Position numbers and translations under genes: made by a program. DNA of 64,000 bases from JACVRW01 sp963728495 (lineage in GTDB: Bacteria > Actinomycetota > Thermoleophilia > Solirubrobacterales > Thermoleophilaceae): NCBI GenBank assembly GCA_963728495.1, contig CAVSKI010000005.1, positions 326,500-390,499 of the forward strand, written 5' to 3'. The notes below the pieces were generated by a model. The model saw only the letters and a program-made list of their open reading frames with translations, did no database searches and was not told the DNA's origin. The first letter of the stretch is position 1. Every line of letters begins with the position of its first letter. Below are positions 34,813-43,840 of this stretch, piece after piece.

Positions 34813-35130
34813 TCACAGGTCCGGCTGTGCCTGGTCCGCAACCTCGTAGTGGGTCACTGCCGACTCGCCGTCGATCAGATAGCGCTCGTCCTCGGGATAG
34901 AGCACCGCCGCCTCGATGTCGTTGCCCGCAAACGCCCGGATCGCATGGGTCGAATCCCAGAACGAGAGCGTGACGAACTCGGTGCGGTCCTCGTCGTCGC
35001 GACGCAGCATCCAGGCGCCGCGGTTGCCGGGCGTCTCGGCGTACTCGGCGAAGCCAGTCCGCCGGATGTACTCGGCGTAGGCATCGGCATCGGGGGGCCG
35101 CACGGCTCCCCGCCAGACACGGGCGATCAT
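34813..35130 (-). CDS. ABM-domain (antibiotic biosynthesis monooxygenase-like) protein
   Basis: 105 residues, one small alpha/beta barrel-like domain: 'MIARVWRG' at the start, 'TPGNRGAWMLRRDDEDRTEFVTLSFWDS' (two blocks) and 'AIRAFAGNDIEAAVLYPEDERYL'. This is the typical order of dimeric ABM proteins, which include heme-degrading enzymes and quinone monooxygenases; many have no known substrate. No cofactor ligands are certain. It stands alone on the minus strand. Confidence 0.75.
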   Translation of the reverse strand: MIARVWRGAVRPPDADAYAEYIRRTGFAEYAETPGNRGAWMLRRDDEDRTEFVTLSFWDSTHAIRAFAGNDIEAAVLYPEDERYLIDGESAVTHYEVADQAQPDL

Positions 35131-35283
35131 CGCGCCCCCCGATCCTGCGAAGGCACGTAACTCAGAACCGCGCCGCCATTCCCGAAAGACCTTGCGTTCA
35201 AATCGCTCTTTCCTCGCTCTCGAAACGGCTCCATGATCCTCAGGTTTCTCCCTCGTTGGCCAACCGTGGCCTTGACTGTGCGC

Positions 35284-35982
35284 CTAGCGCTTGCGGGCGA
35301 ACGCGAGCGCCCCTCGCTTGGTGACCGAGAGCGGAACCGACGCCTGCTCGGCCTCCGATTCGGCGGCCTGGTTGTCGACGCCCTTGCCGATCAGATAATC
35401 GCGAACCGCCTCTCGGTTGGGTAGCTCGAGCAGTTGATGGTCCCACGGTTCGACCTCCACATCGGCGAACAGGTCCTCGAGCATGCTGCGCGACAGCTCC
35501 GAGTCGAAGCTGGCCGGGGTGGGACGCAGCGCCGCGGCAAGCTCGGGAGAGTCGAAGCGACTCGGCGCGGCGACCGCGATCAGGCCGCCTCGCACGAGCA
35601 CGCGATGTGCCTCGGCAAGTGCCCGGGAGGGTTCCGGGAGGTGGTAGAGGACATAGAGCAGCGCGACAGAGCCGAAGGACCGGTCGGGGAAGGGCAGCGC
35701 CGTGGCCTCCGCGTGGGCGTTGGGTCCGGGCGCCCGGACGAGCATCTCCAGCGAGCTGTCCACGCCGATCCACGCACCTTCCGGCAGGTGCCGTGCCAGC
35801 TCGCCCTCGCCGCAGCCGACGTCGAGGACCGGCGCCAGGCCCTCGGCGAGCAGGCGACGAGCCACCCGGCCGTGCACGTCCTCGCCGCTCGCGTGGCGGC
35901 GGAGGACCGCCCGTGCGAGGCGGAAGCGCTCAGGGTCGCGGTCGTAGTCGGTCGGGACCGGCCTGCGCGCTTGCCCGCTCAC
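35284..35982 (-). CDS. Class I SAM-dependent methyltransferase
   Basis: 232 residues. 'VLDVGCGEGELARHL' (motif I, residues ~52-66), 'GVDSSLEML' (motif II), 'ATALPFPDRSFGSVALLYVLYHL' (motif III region, two blocks) and 'VLVRGGLIAVAAPS' match the UbiE/Methyltransf_11 type. The substrate is unknown. The start is the GTG at 35982; the stop of the FAD oxidase upstream is 12 bases away, so the two are cotranscribed and may act in one small pathway. Confidence 0.85.
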   Translation of the reverse strand: MSGQARRPVPTDYDRDPERFRLARAVLRRHASGEDVHGRVARRLLAEGLAPVLDVGCGEGELARHLPEGAWIGVDSSLEMLVRAPGPNAHAEATALPFPDRSFGSVALLYVLYHLPEPSRALAEAHRVLVRGGLIAVAAPSRFDSPELAAALRPTPASFDSELSRSMLEDLFADVEVEPWDHQLLELPNREAVRDYLIGKGVDNQAAESEAEQASVPLSVTKRGALAFARKR

Positions 35983-35994
35983 CTCACGTCGCCC

Positions 35995-37356
35995 CTACGG
36001 CTGGAAGATCTCGTAGCCGGGCGTGAGGATCTTGGCCGGGTCGAACTGCTGCTTGGCGGCGTCCAGCTGACCGAAGGCCGAACCAAAGTGGTCGCGCCAC
36101 TCGCCCTGGGACAGGGGGAACGCGCTGACCGGGTACAGGGTGCCACCGGCCGCCTTGACCCGTCCGTAGGTGGTCTTATTGGCAGCCACGAGTCGGTTCG
36201 CCTCGTTGGCGTCGTCGGTCGCCGGGATGCGGACCAGGTTGAACGCGAAGCACAGGTCGTCTGAAGGCATCCGCAGCAGCGGGCTGGAGATCGCCGATCT
36301 GCGGATCGGAGAGAGCACGACCTGGCCGAACTGGCCCAGGTCCGCCGCCAGGATCAACGCACCTAGCTCGGCGTTGACGACGGACTCGACCTGGGAGTCA
36401 CCGATGAATGTCGTTAGCCACGGGTGCGGAAAGAACCACTGCCCGTTGGCCTTTAGCGTCGCCGCCAGCGGCGCGAGTCGGTTGAGGTAGTCGAAGTACT
36501 CGATGGTGGTCGGGTGCCGCTGGGCCGGGTCGTCGGACAGGCCGGCGAGCAGGTCGTTGTCGTCCGGCGGGTGCCCGTTGAAGTTCTTCGCCGCGTCCAG
36601 CCGGAACGCGATGCCGCCGCTCGGCGCGGCCACGATCGCACCCTGTACCGCGTCGAACCTGTTGTCGCCGGACAGCAGCCGCTCGTCCTTCAGCATCGTT
36701 GCCAGGTCCGGGTAGAACAGCAGGAACCGGCGCACCGACTCCGGCGCCGCGACAAGCCTGAGCGTCGCCTTGGTGATCACTCCAGCCTGACCGAGCCCGG
36801 CGCGTACCGCGTTGAAGAGGTCGGCGTTGTTGCTCGCCGAGCAGGTGACCTTCCTCCCCTTGCCGGTCACCACTTCCAACTCGATCACGTTGTCGCTCTG
36901 CACGCCGAACGCCGAGGTCGTGCCACCCACGCCGCCGACCACGAGAGTGCCGCCGACCGACAGCTCGACGTAGTCGGTGAGCACGGGCGGAGTCTTGCCC
37001 CGCGCCAGCGTCGAGCGGAGCACCTCGCTCCACTTCGCACCGGCCTCGACGACCACCCGGTCGCCCTCGACGGCCCCGATGTTCCGCAGCGTAGACATGT
37101 CGGCCACGATGCCGTGGTGGACCTGTGAGCGGCCGAAGGTCGAGTGGCTCTGGCCCCGTGCGGCGAACCCGTAGCCCTGCTGAGCGGCCCATCGGATCGT
37201 CCTGGCCACGTCGTCGGCGGACCGAGGCCGCAGGACGCCCTCCGGCATCCTGTGCACGATGTGCCCGAAGTCGTCTGCGTGCCCGTTGCGCGCTGCCTCG
37301 TCGAAGCGAAGCTCACCATCCAGCGGCGGTGGCGGGAGCCGGACTCTTGCTGGCAT
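35995..37356 (-). CDS. FAD-binding oxidoreductase, VAO/cytokinin-oxidase type
   Basis: 453 residues from the ATG at 37356 (AAAGGAAG seven bases upstream); an ATG six codons earlier is the alternative. The FAD-binding half has 'GVLRPRSADDVARTIRWAAQQG' (two blocks), 'ARGQSHSTFGRSQ' (PP-loop region, covalent-flavin His possible) and 'VGGTLVVGGVGGTTS'. The C-terminal half resembles cytokinin dehydrogenases ('PWLTTFIGDSQV', 'CFAFNLVRIP'). It ends in 'QFDPAKILTPGYEIF', as in that family. It probably oxidises an alcohol or amine. It is cotranscribed with the methyltransferase downstream. Confidence 0.85.
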   Translation of the reverse strand: MPARVRLPPPPLDGELRFDEAARNGHADDFGHIVHRMPEGVLRPRSADDVARTIRWAAQQGYGFAARGQSHSTFGRSQVHHGIVADMSTLRNIGAVEGDRVVVEAGAKWSEVLRSTLARGKTPPVLTDYVELSVGGTLVVGGVGGTTSAFGVQSDNVIELEVVTGKGRKVTCSASNNADLFNAVRAGLGQAGVITKATLRLVAAPESVRRFLLFYPDLATMLKDERLLSGDNRFDAVQGAIVAAPSGGIAFRLDAAKNFNGHPPDDNDLLAGLSDDPAQRHPTTIEYFDYLNRLAPLAATLKANGQWFFPHPWLTTFIGDSQVESVVNAELGALILAADLGQFGQVVLSPIRRSAISSPLLRMPSDDLCFAFNLVRIPATDDANEANRLVAANKTTYGRVKAAGGTLYPVSAFPLSQGEWRDHFGSAFGQLDAAKQQFDPAKILTPGYEIFQP

Positions 37357-37545
37357 CGGTGGTCTTCCTTTCATCCGTCCTTGAGCTCTACGCAGCCTTT
37401 ACGGTGAGGCGCCGGCGCCGGCGCGTCTATCCCAGATTCGTGGGTGATTTGCTCGCCGATCTCTCTCCGGAGCCGTCCGCCTAGCTTGAAGCGCGGGCGC
37501 GGTCTCCCGAAAGATGTCCCGCGGCCGATGTGGCTTCAACAAGGG

Positions 37546-37938
37546 TCAGGAAGCCAGGCACTCGAGAGCCTCGGCTCTGGAGGTAAAAGAGCGCGCCCGA
37601 ACCGCCCTATCGCCGTCAAAGGTCCACACGACCGCCATCTCCTGGGCGACTGGCACGCCGCTCTCACCGCCGCGGGCCGATATCCGAAGCACGACCACCA
37701 CCTGCTCGCCCCGCTCGATGATCTCCTCGACCTCCTGGCTGTAATCCGCCCAGGTCTCGCGCGTGTCCGAAAGCCACTCCAGCGTCCCCTCGTAGCCCTT
37801 CAGGACTCGCCCATCCCAGACGAGATGGAACTCGAACTCGGGGTCAAGGCGGCCGCGCGCCAGCGCCTTGAAGGCTTCCAGATCGTCTCGCTGGAGTGCG
37901 GCGTAGCCCTGGCGTAGAAAGTCGACCCGTTCGGGCAT
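37546..37938 (-). CDS. SnoaL/NTF2-like protein
   Basis: 130 residues of a single cone-shaped NTF2-like domain: 'DFLRQGYAALQRDDLEAFKAL' (two blocks), 'DPEFEFHLVWDG', 'YEGTLEWLSDTRETWADYSQEVEEI' and 'VWTFDGDRAVRARSFTSRAEAL' are standard SnoaL-like blocks. It could be an isomerase, hydratase or ligand-binding protein; no function can be assigned. The start is the ATG at 37938. Confidence 0.8.
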   Translation of the reverse strand: MPERVDFLRQGYAALQRDDLEAFKALARGRLDPEFEFHLVWDGRVLKGYEGTLEWLSDTRETWADYSQEVEEIIERGEQVVVVLRISARGGESGVPVAQEMAVVWTFDGDRAVRARSFTSRAEALECLAS

Positions 37939-38029
37939 ACCAGCAACCTAGCCGCCCAGTGTGAGTGCCGGCGTGGCGGGGTAGGAGAATCGCTCACGTG
38001 TAGGCAAGAAGCAAGGCGAGGTGATGAGC

Positions 38030-38276
38030 ATGGCCAAAGATCACGGTCCGAGCGTGAAGGACGACAAGCAATACGAAGGGACTTCGCAAGAAGGGGATGA
38101 GCAAGAGCCGCGCTGCGGCGATCGCCAACACTCCAGACGCCTCGGAAAAGGGCGGCAAGAAATCCGGAAGCGGCGGCGGTAGCAGCCGTAGCCGCAAGAG
38201 CAGCGGTAGCGGCAGCGGCGGCAACCGCGCTCAGAAGCAGGCCGCGGGACGCAAGGGCGGCAAGGCTTCCAGCTGA
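38030..38276 (+). CDS. Small basic Gly/Ser/Lys-rich protein (frameshift)
   Basis: The start is 'MAKDHGPSVKDDKQYE' from an ATG at 38030 behind an excellent GAGGTGAT. One extra base near 38078-38082 moves the rest into another frame: 'LRKKGMSKSRAAAIANTP', 'DASEKGGKKSGSGGG', ending 'QKQAAGRKGGKASS'. This opening is shared by short conserved actinobacterial proteins of unknown function (DUF7218-like, from memory), whose tails are Lys/Gly-rich and may bind nucleic acid. The 38277-38357 gap before the antiporter shows no further feature. Confidence 0.65.
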
Positions 38277-38357
38277 GGTATCTAGATTTCCTCCTGATTC
38301 TGCGCTTCCCTGTGAGGGGGTGGCCCCTGAAGCGAGCGAGGAGGCGACGCTGGGAGC

Positions 38358-39662
38358 ATGAAGGAGCTTGTCGCCGCCGAGAAGGGTTTCTCCTTTGCCG
38401 ACCCGTACGCCATTGGCCTGCTGTTCTGCGGCGTCGCGGTACTGGCGGCCATTGGCGCTCTGTCGCACCAGCACGACCGGGCTTTCTCGGCCAGCCTGAT
38501 CTACCTCGGGCTGGGGGTGGGAAGCGCGGTCGTGATCGAGACGCTGGGCGTCGGCTGGCTCGATCCCATCACGGACGCCGATCTGCTCGCCCGCGTGAGC
38601 GAGCTGGCGATCGTCATCGCCCTGTTCGCCACAGGACTCAAGCTCGACCGCCCCCTGACATGGCGTTCATGGTCTGCCGTCGCGCGATTGCTGCTGATAG
38701 CGATGCCGCTCACCATTGCGGCGGTCGCGCTCTTCGGCAGCCGCATCATGGGCCTCTCGCTCGGTGCCGCGCTGGTGCTGGGAGCAATCCTGGCGCCCAC
38801 CGATCCGGTACTGGCCGGCGACGTGGGGGTCGGTCCACCGGGGGATGAGGAGGAAGAGCGCGACCCGAACTTCTCGCTCACCGGGGAGGCCGGCCTGAAC
38901 GACGGTCTGGCCTTTCCGTTTCTCTTCCTCGGGCTGTTCGTGGCGGAGGAGGGCGGCAGCGACTGGCTTGGTGCCTGGCTGCTGGCCGATGTCCTGTACG
39001 CGGTGGTGGGTGGTATCGCGATCGGCGCCTTCGGCGGCTATCTGCTGGCAGCGGCTGCGGTGGAGTTTCGCAAGCGCGACCTGCTCGAGCCGCGCCTAGA
39101 TCCCTGGATGGCCATCCCCGCCGTGCTGCTCGTGTACGGCGCGGCGGAGATCGCCGGCGCCTACGGTTTCCTCGCCGCGTTCGCGGGAGGTGTCGGCTTC
39201 CGACGCTATGAGCACGGGCACGAGTACAACCGACGCGTGCACGATGGAGCCGAGACCGTGGAGAAGTTCGGGGAGCTGGCGGTGATCCTGCTCATCGGCA
39301 GCATGGTGGGCACAACCGGCCTTGCCGCGCCCGGTCTGGACGGCTGGCTGCTGGTACCTGTGCTGTTGCTGGTCATCCGGCCACTCGCGGTCGCTGTCTC
39401 GCTCATCCTGTCCGGTCTCCCCGCGGCGGAGCGTGGTTTCGTGGCCTGGTTCGGTGTGCGCGGGGTCGGTTCCCTCTACTACGCCGCCGTGGCCGTCGCC
39501 GCGGGCGTGCTGCCGTCCGCGGAGACGGAGATCGTCGTCTGGACGGCTCTGGCGTGCGTGATGGTCTCGATCGTGGTGCACGGCCTGACCGCCAGCCCGG
39601 TGAGCCGTCGGATGGGCGTGCTCCAGGAACGCGCCATCCGCGACTCGGGGAAAACCGGCTGA
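38358..39662 (+). CDS. CPA1-type cation:proton antiporter
   Basis: 434 residues with about twelve TM segments. 'ILAPTDPVLAGDV' and 'GEAGLNDGLAFPFLF' are the CPA1/NhaP ion-site motifs (Asn-Asp pair). 'GFVAWFGVRGVGSLYYAAVA' near 375 is the family's conserved Arg-containing helix. It probably exchanges Na+ or K+ for protons. There is no C-terminal regulatory domain. The start is the ATG at 38358. The LigD-type gene follows 19 bases after the stop and may be cotranscribed, though the functions are unrelated. Confidence 0.92.
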   Translation: MKELVAAEKGFSFADPYAIGLLFCGVAVLAAIGALSHQHDRAFSASLIYLGLGVGSAVVIETLGVGWLDPITDADLLARVSELAIVIALFATGLKLDRPLTWRSWSAVARLLLIAMPLTIAAVALFGSRIMGLSLGAALVLGAILAPTDPVLAGDVGVGPPGDEEEERDPNFSLTGEAGLNDGLAFPFLFLGLFVAEEGGSDWLGAWLLADVLYAVVGGIAIGAFGGYLLAAAAVEFRKRDLLEPRLDPWMAIPAVLLVYGAAEIAGAYGFLAAFAGGVGFRRYEHGHEYNRRVHDGAETVEKFGELAVILLIGSMVGTTGLAAPGLDGWLLVPVLLLVIRPLAVAVSLILSGLPAAERGFVAWFGVRGVGSLYYAAVAVAAGVLPSAETEIVVWTALACVMVSIVVHGLTASPVSRRMGVLQERAIRDSGKTG

Positions 39663-39681
39663 AGCAGCTAGAACTCCGTGC

Positions 39682-40956
39682 ATGGCTGCCTCCGAGGCCA
39701 CGATGCTGGAAGCCGGTGGGCGCGATCTGCGCGTGTCGAGCCCCGATCGCGTGATCTTCCCCGAGACCGAGCGCTCGGGCGAGGTCACGAAGCTCGACGT
39801 GGTCAAGTACTTCCTCGCCGTCGAGGGCGGCATCATGCGCGCGCTCGAGCGGAGGCCGACCACCCTCGAGCGCTGGCCGAAGGGGGTCCACCCGGGCATC
39901 GTGCTCTCCACGCGTGAGAAGGGCGGCGGCGACGCCTTCTACCAAAAGCGCGTCCCCCGCGGGGCTCCGGACTACGTGCAGACCGCACGGATCGAGTTCC
40001 CGTCGGGCCGCCACGCGGACGAGATCTGTCCCACTGAGGTGGCGGTTGTGGGCTGGGCGGCCCAGATGGGCACGATCACGTTTCATCCGTGGCCGGTTCG
40101 CAGCGACGACGTAGACCATCCAGACGAGCTGCGCATCGACCTCGACCCGCAGCCGGGCACCGATTTCGCCGACGCGGTGCGCGTGGCCGCCGAGGCACGC
40201 GTGCTGTTGGACGAGCTCGGCTACGCCGGTTTCCCGAAGACCTCCGGGGGCCGGGGCGTCCACATCTACGTCCGGATCGAGCCGCGCTGGACGTTCACGG
40301 ACGTCCGCCACGCCGCGATCGCCTTCGGGCGTGAGCTCGAGCGGCGCCTACCGGGGCAGGTGACGACCAAGTGGTGGAAGGAGGAGCGCGGCGAGTGCAT
40401 CTTCGTCGACTACAACCAGAACGCACGCGATCGCACCATCGCCTCGGCCTACAGCGTTCGCGCGAAACCTGGCGCGCCGGTGTCAGCACCGGTCACGTGG
40501 GAGGAGCTCGCCGATGTCGCGCCCGAGGACTTCACGGTCGCGACGATGCCCGCGCGCTTTGCCGAGCTGGGCGATCGCCACGCCGCGATCGACGAGGCCG
40601 CCCACTCGCTGCAGCCGCTGCTGGACATGTACGAGAAAGACGCCGCCGAAGGACGCGACGACATGCCCTACCCGCCCGACTATCCGAAGATGCCGGGAGA
40701 GCCCAAGCGCGTGCAGCCCTCGCGCGACCGCGACCGCAACGCGCGACTGACTAGGAACCTTGCGGCAGCTTCTTCGCGCCGCGCTTGGTCACGGGTCTCG
40801 AGGGCGGCGGCACGACCGGCCCGATGTCTCCGTCGGGGGCCTCGTCGAGATCGACGATCACCGGAGCGTGGTCGCTCGGCCCGCTGCCCTTGCGGGCCTG
40901 GCGGTCGACCCATGCGGCCTTCACCCGGCCGGCGACCTCCTCGCTTGCCAAGGTGA
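39682..40956 (+). CDS. Stand-alone LigD polymerase/primase domain protein
   Basis: 424 residues as read. Residues ~10-345 are the archaeo-eukaryotic-primase-like polymerase domain of bacterial LigD: 'SSPDRVIFPE', 'ELRIDLDPQPGTDF' (catalytic DLD), 'KTSGGRGVHIYV' and 'IFVDYNQNARDRTIASAYSVR' (two blocks). It fills gaps in non-homologous end joining, normally with Ku and a ligase, which are not in the window. Homology stops at 'KMPGEPKRVQPSRDRD'. The last ~70 residues are Arg/Pro-rich and antisense to exonuclease III. Both other frames stop within a few bases of 40751, so a one-base indel has probably hidden the true stop, where the two genes would abut. Confidence 0.85.
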   Translation: MAASEATMLEAGGRDLRVSSPDRVIFPETERSGEVTKLDVVKYFLAVEGGIMRALERRPTTLERWPKGVHPGIVLSTREKGGGDAFYQKRVPRGAPDYVQTARIEFPSGRHADEICPTEVAVVGWAAQMGTITFHPWPVRSDDVDHPDELRIDLDPQPGTDFADAVRVAAEARVLLDELGYAGFPKTSGGRGVHIYVRIEPRWTFTDVRHAAIAFGRELERRLPGQVTTKWWKEERGECIFVDYNQNARDRTIASAYSVRAKPGAPVSAPVTWEELADVAPEDFTVATMPARFAELGDRHAAIDEAAHSLQPLLDMYEKDAAEGRDDMPYPPDYPKMPGEPKRVQPSRDRDRNARLTRNLAAASSRRAWSRVSRAAARPARCLRRGPRRDRRSPERGRSARCPCGPGGRPMRPSPGRRPPRLPR

Positions 40957-41614
40957 GGTCGATCCGCATCCCAAGGTCCTGATGGAACATCCCCGCCCGG
41001 TAATCCCAATAGCTGAAGACGCGCTCGTTCGGCCACCGATCGCGCACGACGTCGCGCAGGCCCAGCGCCTGTAGCTCCGCCAGGGCCTCGCGCTCGGGCG
41101 GGGTTACGTGGGTCTGGCCGACGTAGGCGTCCGGATCGAACACATCGTCGTCGGTGGGTGCGATGTTCATGTCGCCACACACGACCATCGCCTCCGGGCC
41201 GGCGGCAACCATCTCACGCAGCGAGGCCAGCCAGGCGAGCTTGTATTCGTAGTGCTCCGAGCCAGGCATGCGCCCGTTCGGCACGTACACCGAGACCACC
41301 CGGATCCCGCCGCAGTCGGCGGACACCGCGCGCGCCTCCGGATGGGGGAAGCCGGGCGCGCCGGCCAGTCCCACCACCACATCGTCCAGCCCCACCCGCG
41401 AGAGGATCGCCACCCCGTTCCACGTCGGCTCGCCGGCCAGCGCCACCTCATAGCCACGCTCGGCGAGCTCGTCGCCAAGCAGCTCGACGAACGCCTCGTC
41501 CGCGAGCTTGGTCTCCTGCAGGCACACCACGTCCGGCCGGCGCTCATCCAACCAGGGCAGCAGCCGGGGCACGCGCTGCTTGACCGAGTTCACATTCCAG
41601 GTCGCTATTCGCAC
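40751..41614 (-). CDS. xthA: Exodeoxyribonuclease III
   Basis: 287 residues. 'RIATWNVNSVKQR' (Asn), 'VVCLQETKL' (metal Glu), 'WNGVAILSR', 'VVCGDMNIAP' (Asp-x-Asn), 'RIDLTLAS' and 'GPSDHAPVIVDL' (catalytic His) are all in place. It is an AP endonuclease and 3' exonuclease of base-excision repair. The GTG start at 41614 places homology at residue 2. A ~25-residue basic tail follows the core. Its head-on neighbour is the LigD polymerase domain, also a repair gene. Confidence 0.93.
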   Translation of the reverse strand: MRIATWNVNSVKQRVPRLLPWLDERRPDVVCLQETKLADEAFVELLGDELAERGYEVALAGEPTWNGVAILSRVGLDDVVVGLAGAPGFPHPEARAVSADCGGIRVVSVYVPNGRMPGSEHYEYKLAWLASLREMVAAGPEAMVVCGDMNIAPTDDDVFDPDAYVGQTHVTPPEREALAELQALGLRDVVRDRWPNERVFSYWDYRAGMFHQDLGMRIDLTLASEEVAGRVKAAWVDRQARKGSGPSDHAPVIVDLDEAPDGDIGPVVPPPSRPVTKRGAKKLPQGS

Positions 41615-41658
41615 CGGCCCCACGGTACCGGCGACCAGCGGCGCCCGGTTCAGTGCCC

Positions 41659-42672
41659 CTAGGTCGCCGCCGGCACGACGCACAGCTCGGGCCGGTCGGG
41701 TCTGTTCAATCCCCGTCGTAGCGAGATGAACGCCACCGCGCCCGCGAGCAGGGGCACCCAGAAGAGGATCACGCGGTAGACGAGCACCGCGGCTGCGGTG
41801 GCCGCCGCCGGGGTGCCGAACACGATCAAAGTGCCGATTAGGCCGCCGTCGATTCCTCCGAGGCCGCCTGGTAGCGGCAGCAGCCCGCCGAGCTGCCCGA
41901 TCAGGTAGCCCAACAGGATCACCGTGATCGGGGGCGAGTAGTCGAAGGCCTGGAAAGTCGCCCACAGGACTGCGTTGTCCCACGCCCAGTAGCCGAGGGA
42001 GCCGGAAATCACGAGCAGATTTCGCGAGCGCACTATCTGCACCGCCTCCGCCGTGCCGCCCACCAGCGCCTTTCGCACCTCCCGCATCGCCTTGCGCACC
42101 CGTCCCGCGTCGGCCGCGACCGGGGCACCCACGCCGAGCCTGGGCACCACGAGCACCGCGGCTATCACCAGCAGGGCACCCGCTGCCGGCACTGCCGTCA
42201 GCCACAGGGATAGGTCCGGCCCGACCAGGCCCAGCGCCATGACGGTGCCGAGCACCGCCACGGCGATGAAGTTGACCGAGCTCTTGATGAGAAAGAAAGC
42301 CACCGACCGGCTGGCGATCCGCTCGGCGGGCATGCCGCCCTCGCTCAGGATCCAGGCGCCCAGGGCGAGCCCCCCGGCCCCACTCGCCGGCACGATCGAG
42401 CCCGCACCCAGCTCAGCCAGGCCGATCTCCCAGCTGGTGCGCCACGGCATGTTCTGGCAGAAGATGGGCCGGAACATCAACACGTAGCAAGCGCACGACA
42501 GGGCCTCGAAGGCCACGGCCAGTGCCACCCACTCCGGCGAGGCCTTGGTCAAAAGGTCGCGGACCTCGCCCAGCCCGGGAGCGAGCACGAGCACGAGCCC
42601 GACCACCGCAAGCACCGCGACGATCTGAAGCGTGCGTCTGACGAGCTTGCGGGGCTGGAACTCGTCCGGCAT
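41659..42672 (-). CDS. Flippase-like integral membrane protein (LPG synthase TM family)
   Basis: 337 residues and about eight TM segments. 'GAGSIVPASGAGGLALGAWILSEGG' (two blocks) and 'GQLGGLLPLPGGLGGIDGGLIG' (two blocks) are the duplicated Gly-rich family signatures, comparable to those in 1127-2194. It is probably a lipid or polyprenol-sugar translocator. The start is the ATG at 42672. Upstream is a gene-poor 444-base stretch with a DHFR-family remnant. Confidence 0.85.
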   Translation of the reverse strand: MPDEFQPRKLVRRTLQIVAVLAVVGLVLVLAPGLGEVRDLLTKASPEWVALAVAFEALSCACYVLMFRPIFCQNMPWRTSWEIGLAELGAGSIVPASGAGGLALGAWILSEGGMPAERIASRSVAFFLIKSSVNFIAVAVLGTVMALGLVGPDLSLWLTAVPAAGALLVIAAVLVVPRLGVGAPVAADAGRVRKAMREVRKALVGGTAEAVQIVRSRNLLVISGSLGYWAWDNAVLWATFQAFDYSPPITVILLGYLIGQLGGLLPLPGGLGGIDGGLIGTLIVFGTPAAATAAAVLVYRVILFWVPLLAGAVAFISLRRGLNRPDRPELCVVPAAT

Positions 42673-42786
42673 CGTCACGCCGGGCGTTTGGTCGACTGTC
42701 TCGACGCGGAAGGTGCGACCGTCGGCTGTTCTCAGCTCGTCCAGAGCCTCCGAGTCTCGCACCCCCGCCCCGCCGCCGAAGGTCAG

Positions 42787-42855
42787 CGGTTGGAGCTCGA
42801 CGACGTGAAGCGGTTCGGCTCCGGAGTGGTCCCTCACCTACGTCCCGGCGACTTA
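42787..42855 (+). pseudogene. DHFR-family C-terminal fragment
   Basis: The DNA is nearly the same as the last ~70 bases of the intact gene at 48497-49030: 'ELDDVKRFGSGVV' here, 'ELNDVKRFDSGVV' there. A two-base deletion shifts the last codons. Nothing of the upstream part of that gene is present. It is a scar of a duplicated or displaced DHFR-family gene. The rest of 42856-43116 shows nothing convincing. Confidence 0.75.
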
Positions 42856-43116
42856 GTCATAACGTCGCGATCGTGAGGGACCGTGAGTGCCGAAGTCGAA
42901 TGCTGACGAGACGTCGGTGGTTCGGGAATCGACTGCGTAACGAGGCGGTCTTCGCCACTGCCGGGCCGACGCCAGAACGGCTCGACTTGTCGGCTCATAG
43001 ACGTATGCCGTGAGCATCACGGTGTGTGCGACGCACGCGACGCGCTGACTGCCGTTGATGCGACGCCGCTGCTGCTGACCACGGTCACCGTCTGATCGTG
43101 ACCATACGGTGGCCGG

Positions 43117-43611
43117 ATGCCCTGGTGCGTTGTCCTGACGGTGGCCAGCGTGTTGTTCGAAGTCGGTGGCCTATTCCTGGTGGCGCTGCACTTGTGGCGG
43201 GTGCAGCGGCGCGAGTTAGGGATGCCGGCATGGTGGCTGGATTTAGCCCGCGTGCTGAGAGTGACCAGACAAGCCGAAGCCGAGTCGGTTTCGATCGAAG
43301 CTGCCGGCGAGGTGGCCACTGCCGGCGAGGTTTCAGCCGCGCGCGGAGCCGGGGAATCAGTGGATTCGCGAGTGGACGCGCTGACTGCGAACCTCGCCGT
43401 TTTGGAACAGGAAATGCAGACGCGAGCGCAACAACAGGACCGGATGCAAGCGGTGATCGAGGAAGCGCAGGCCGAACTGCAGCGCCACCTGGATGAAAGC
43501 GAAGACCACCAGCGCGAGCGGCTGCGTGAATCAACCACCACGCAGTGGGAGGGAACCGCGCTGTTCTTTGTCGGCGCGGTGCTGGCCGGCATCGCCAATG
43601 GTGTTTGCTGA
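43117..43611 (+). CDS. Membrane-anchored coiled-coil protein, unknown function
   Basis: 164 residues. An N-terminal TM helix (about residues 3-24), a basic linker, then ~80 residues of heptad-like, Glu/Gln-rich coiled coil ('NLAVLEQEMQTRAQQQDRMQAV', two blocks; 'AQAELQRHLDESEDHQRERL'), and a short C-terminal TM helix ('GTALFFVGAVLAGIANGV'). Both ends in the membrane with a coiled coil between suggests a structural or sensing role. I do not recognise a family. The ATG at 43117 fits the TM helix but lacks a clear ribosome binding site. Confidence 0.6.
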   Translation: MPWCVVLTVASVLFEVGGLFLVALHLWRVQRRELGMPAWWLDLARVLRVTRQAEAESVSIEAAGEVATAGEVSAARGAGESVDSRVDALTANLAVLEQEMQTRAQQQDRMQAVIEEAQAELQRHLDESEDHQRERLRESTTTQWEGTALFFVGAVLAGIANGVC

Positions 43612-43840
43612 CTGGCCCCAGGGTGGGGGTGGATGGGTGGCGCCCCCGGGACCGGCACCGCTAGCATCACGCCCTTGCAAGAGTCGTGTTTTGGGCCTTT
43701 GGGGGTAGCCGGGCCGCGCATCGATCCCCAGGAACGCGGTCCTAGGCCAGCCCTACAGAAGGACCTTGCACGACCAGGTTGCTCGGAGTGACCTGCGGAT
43801 CTTGACCGAGGTGGCCGCACAGCCGCTCATGCCGACGGCG

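Noticed and set aside
43017..43820. Minus-strand frame rich in Arg/Ser over the coiled-coil gene
   Set aside because: Shadow of the plus-strand gene; no signal of a real protein.
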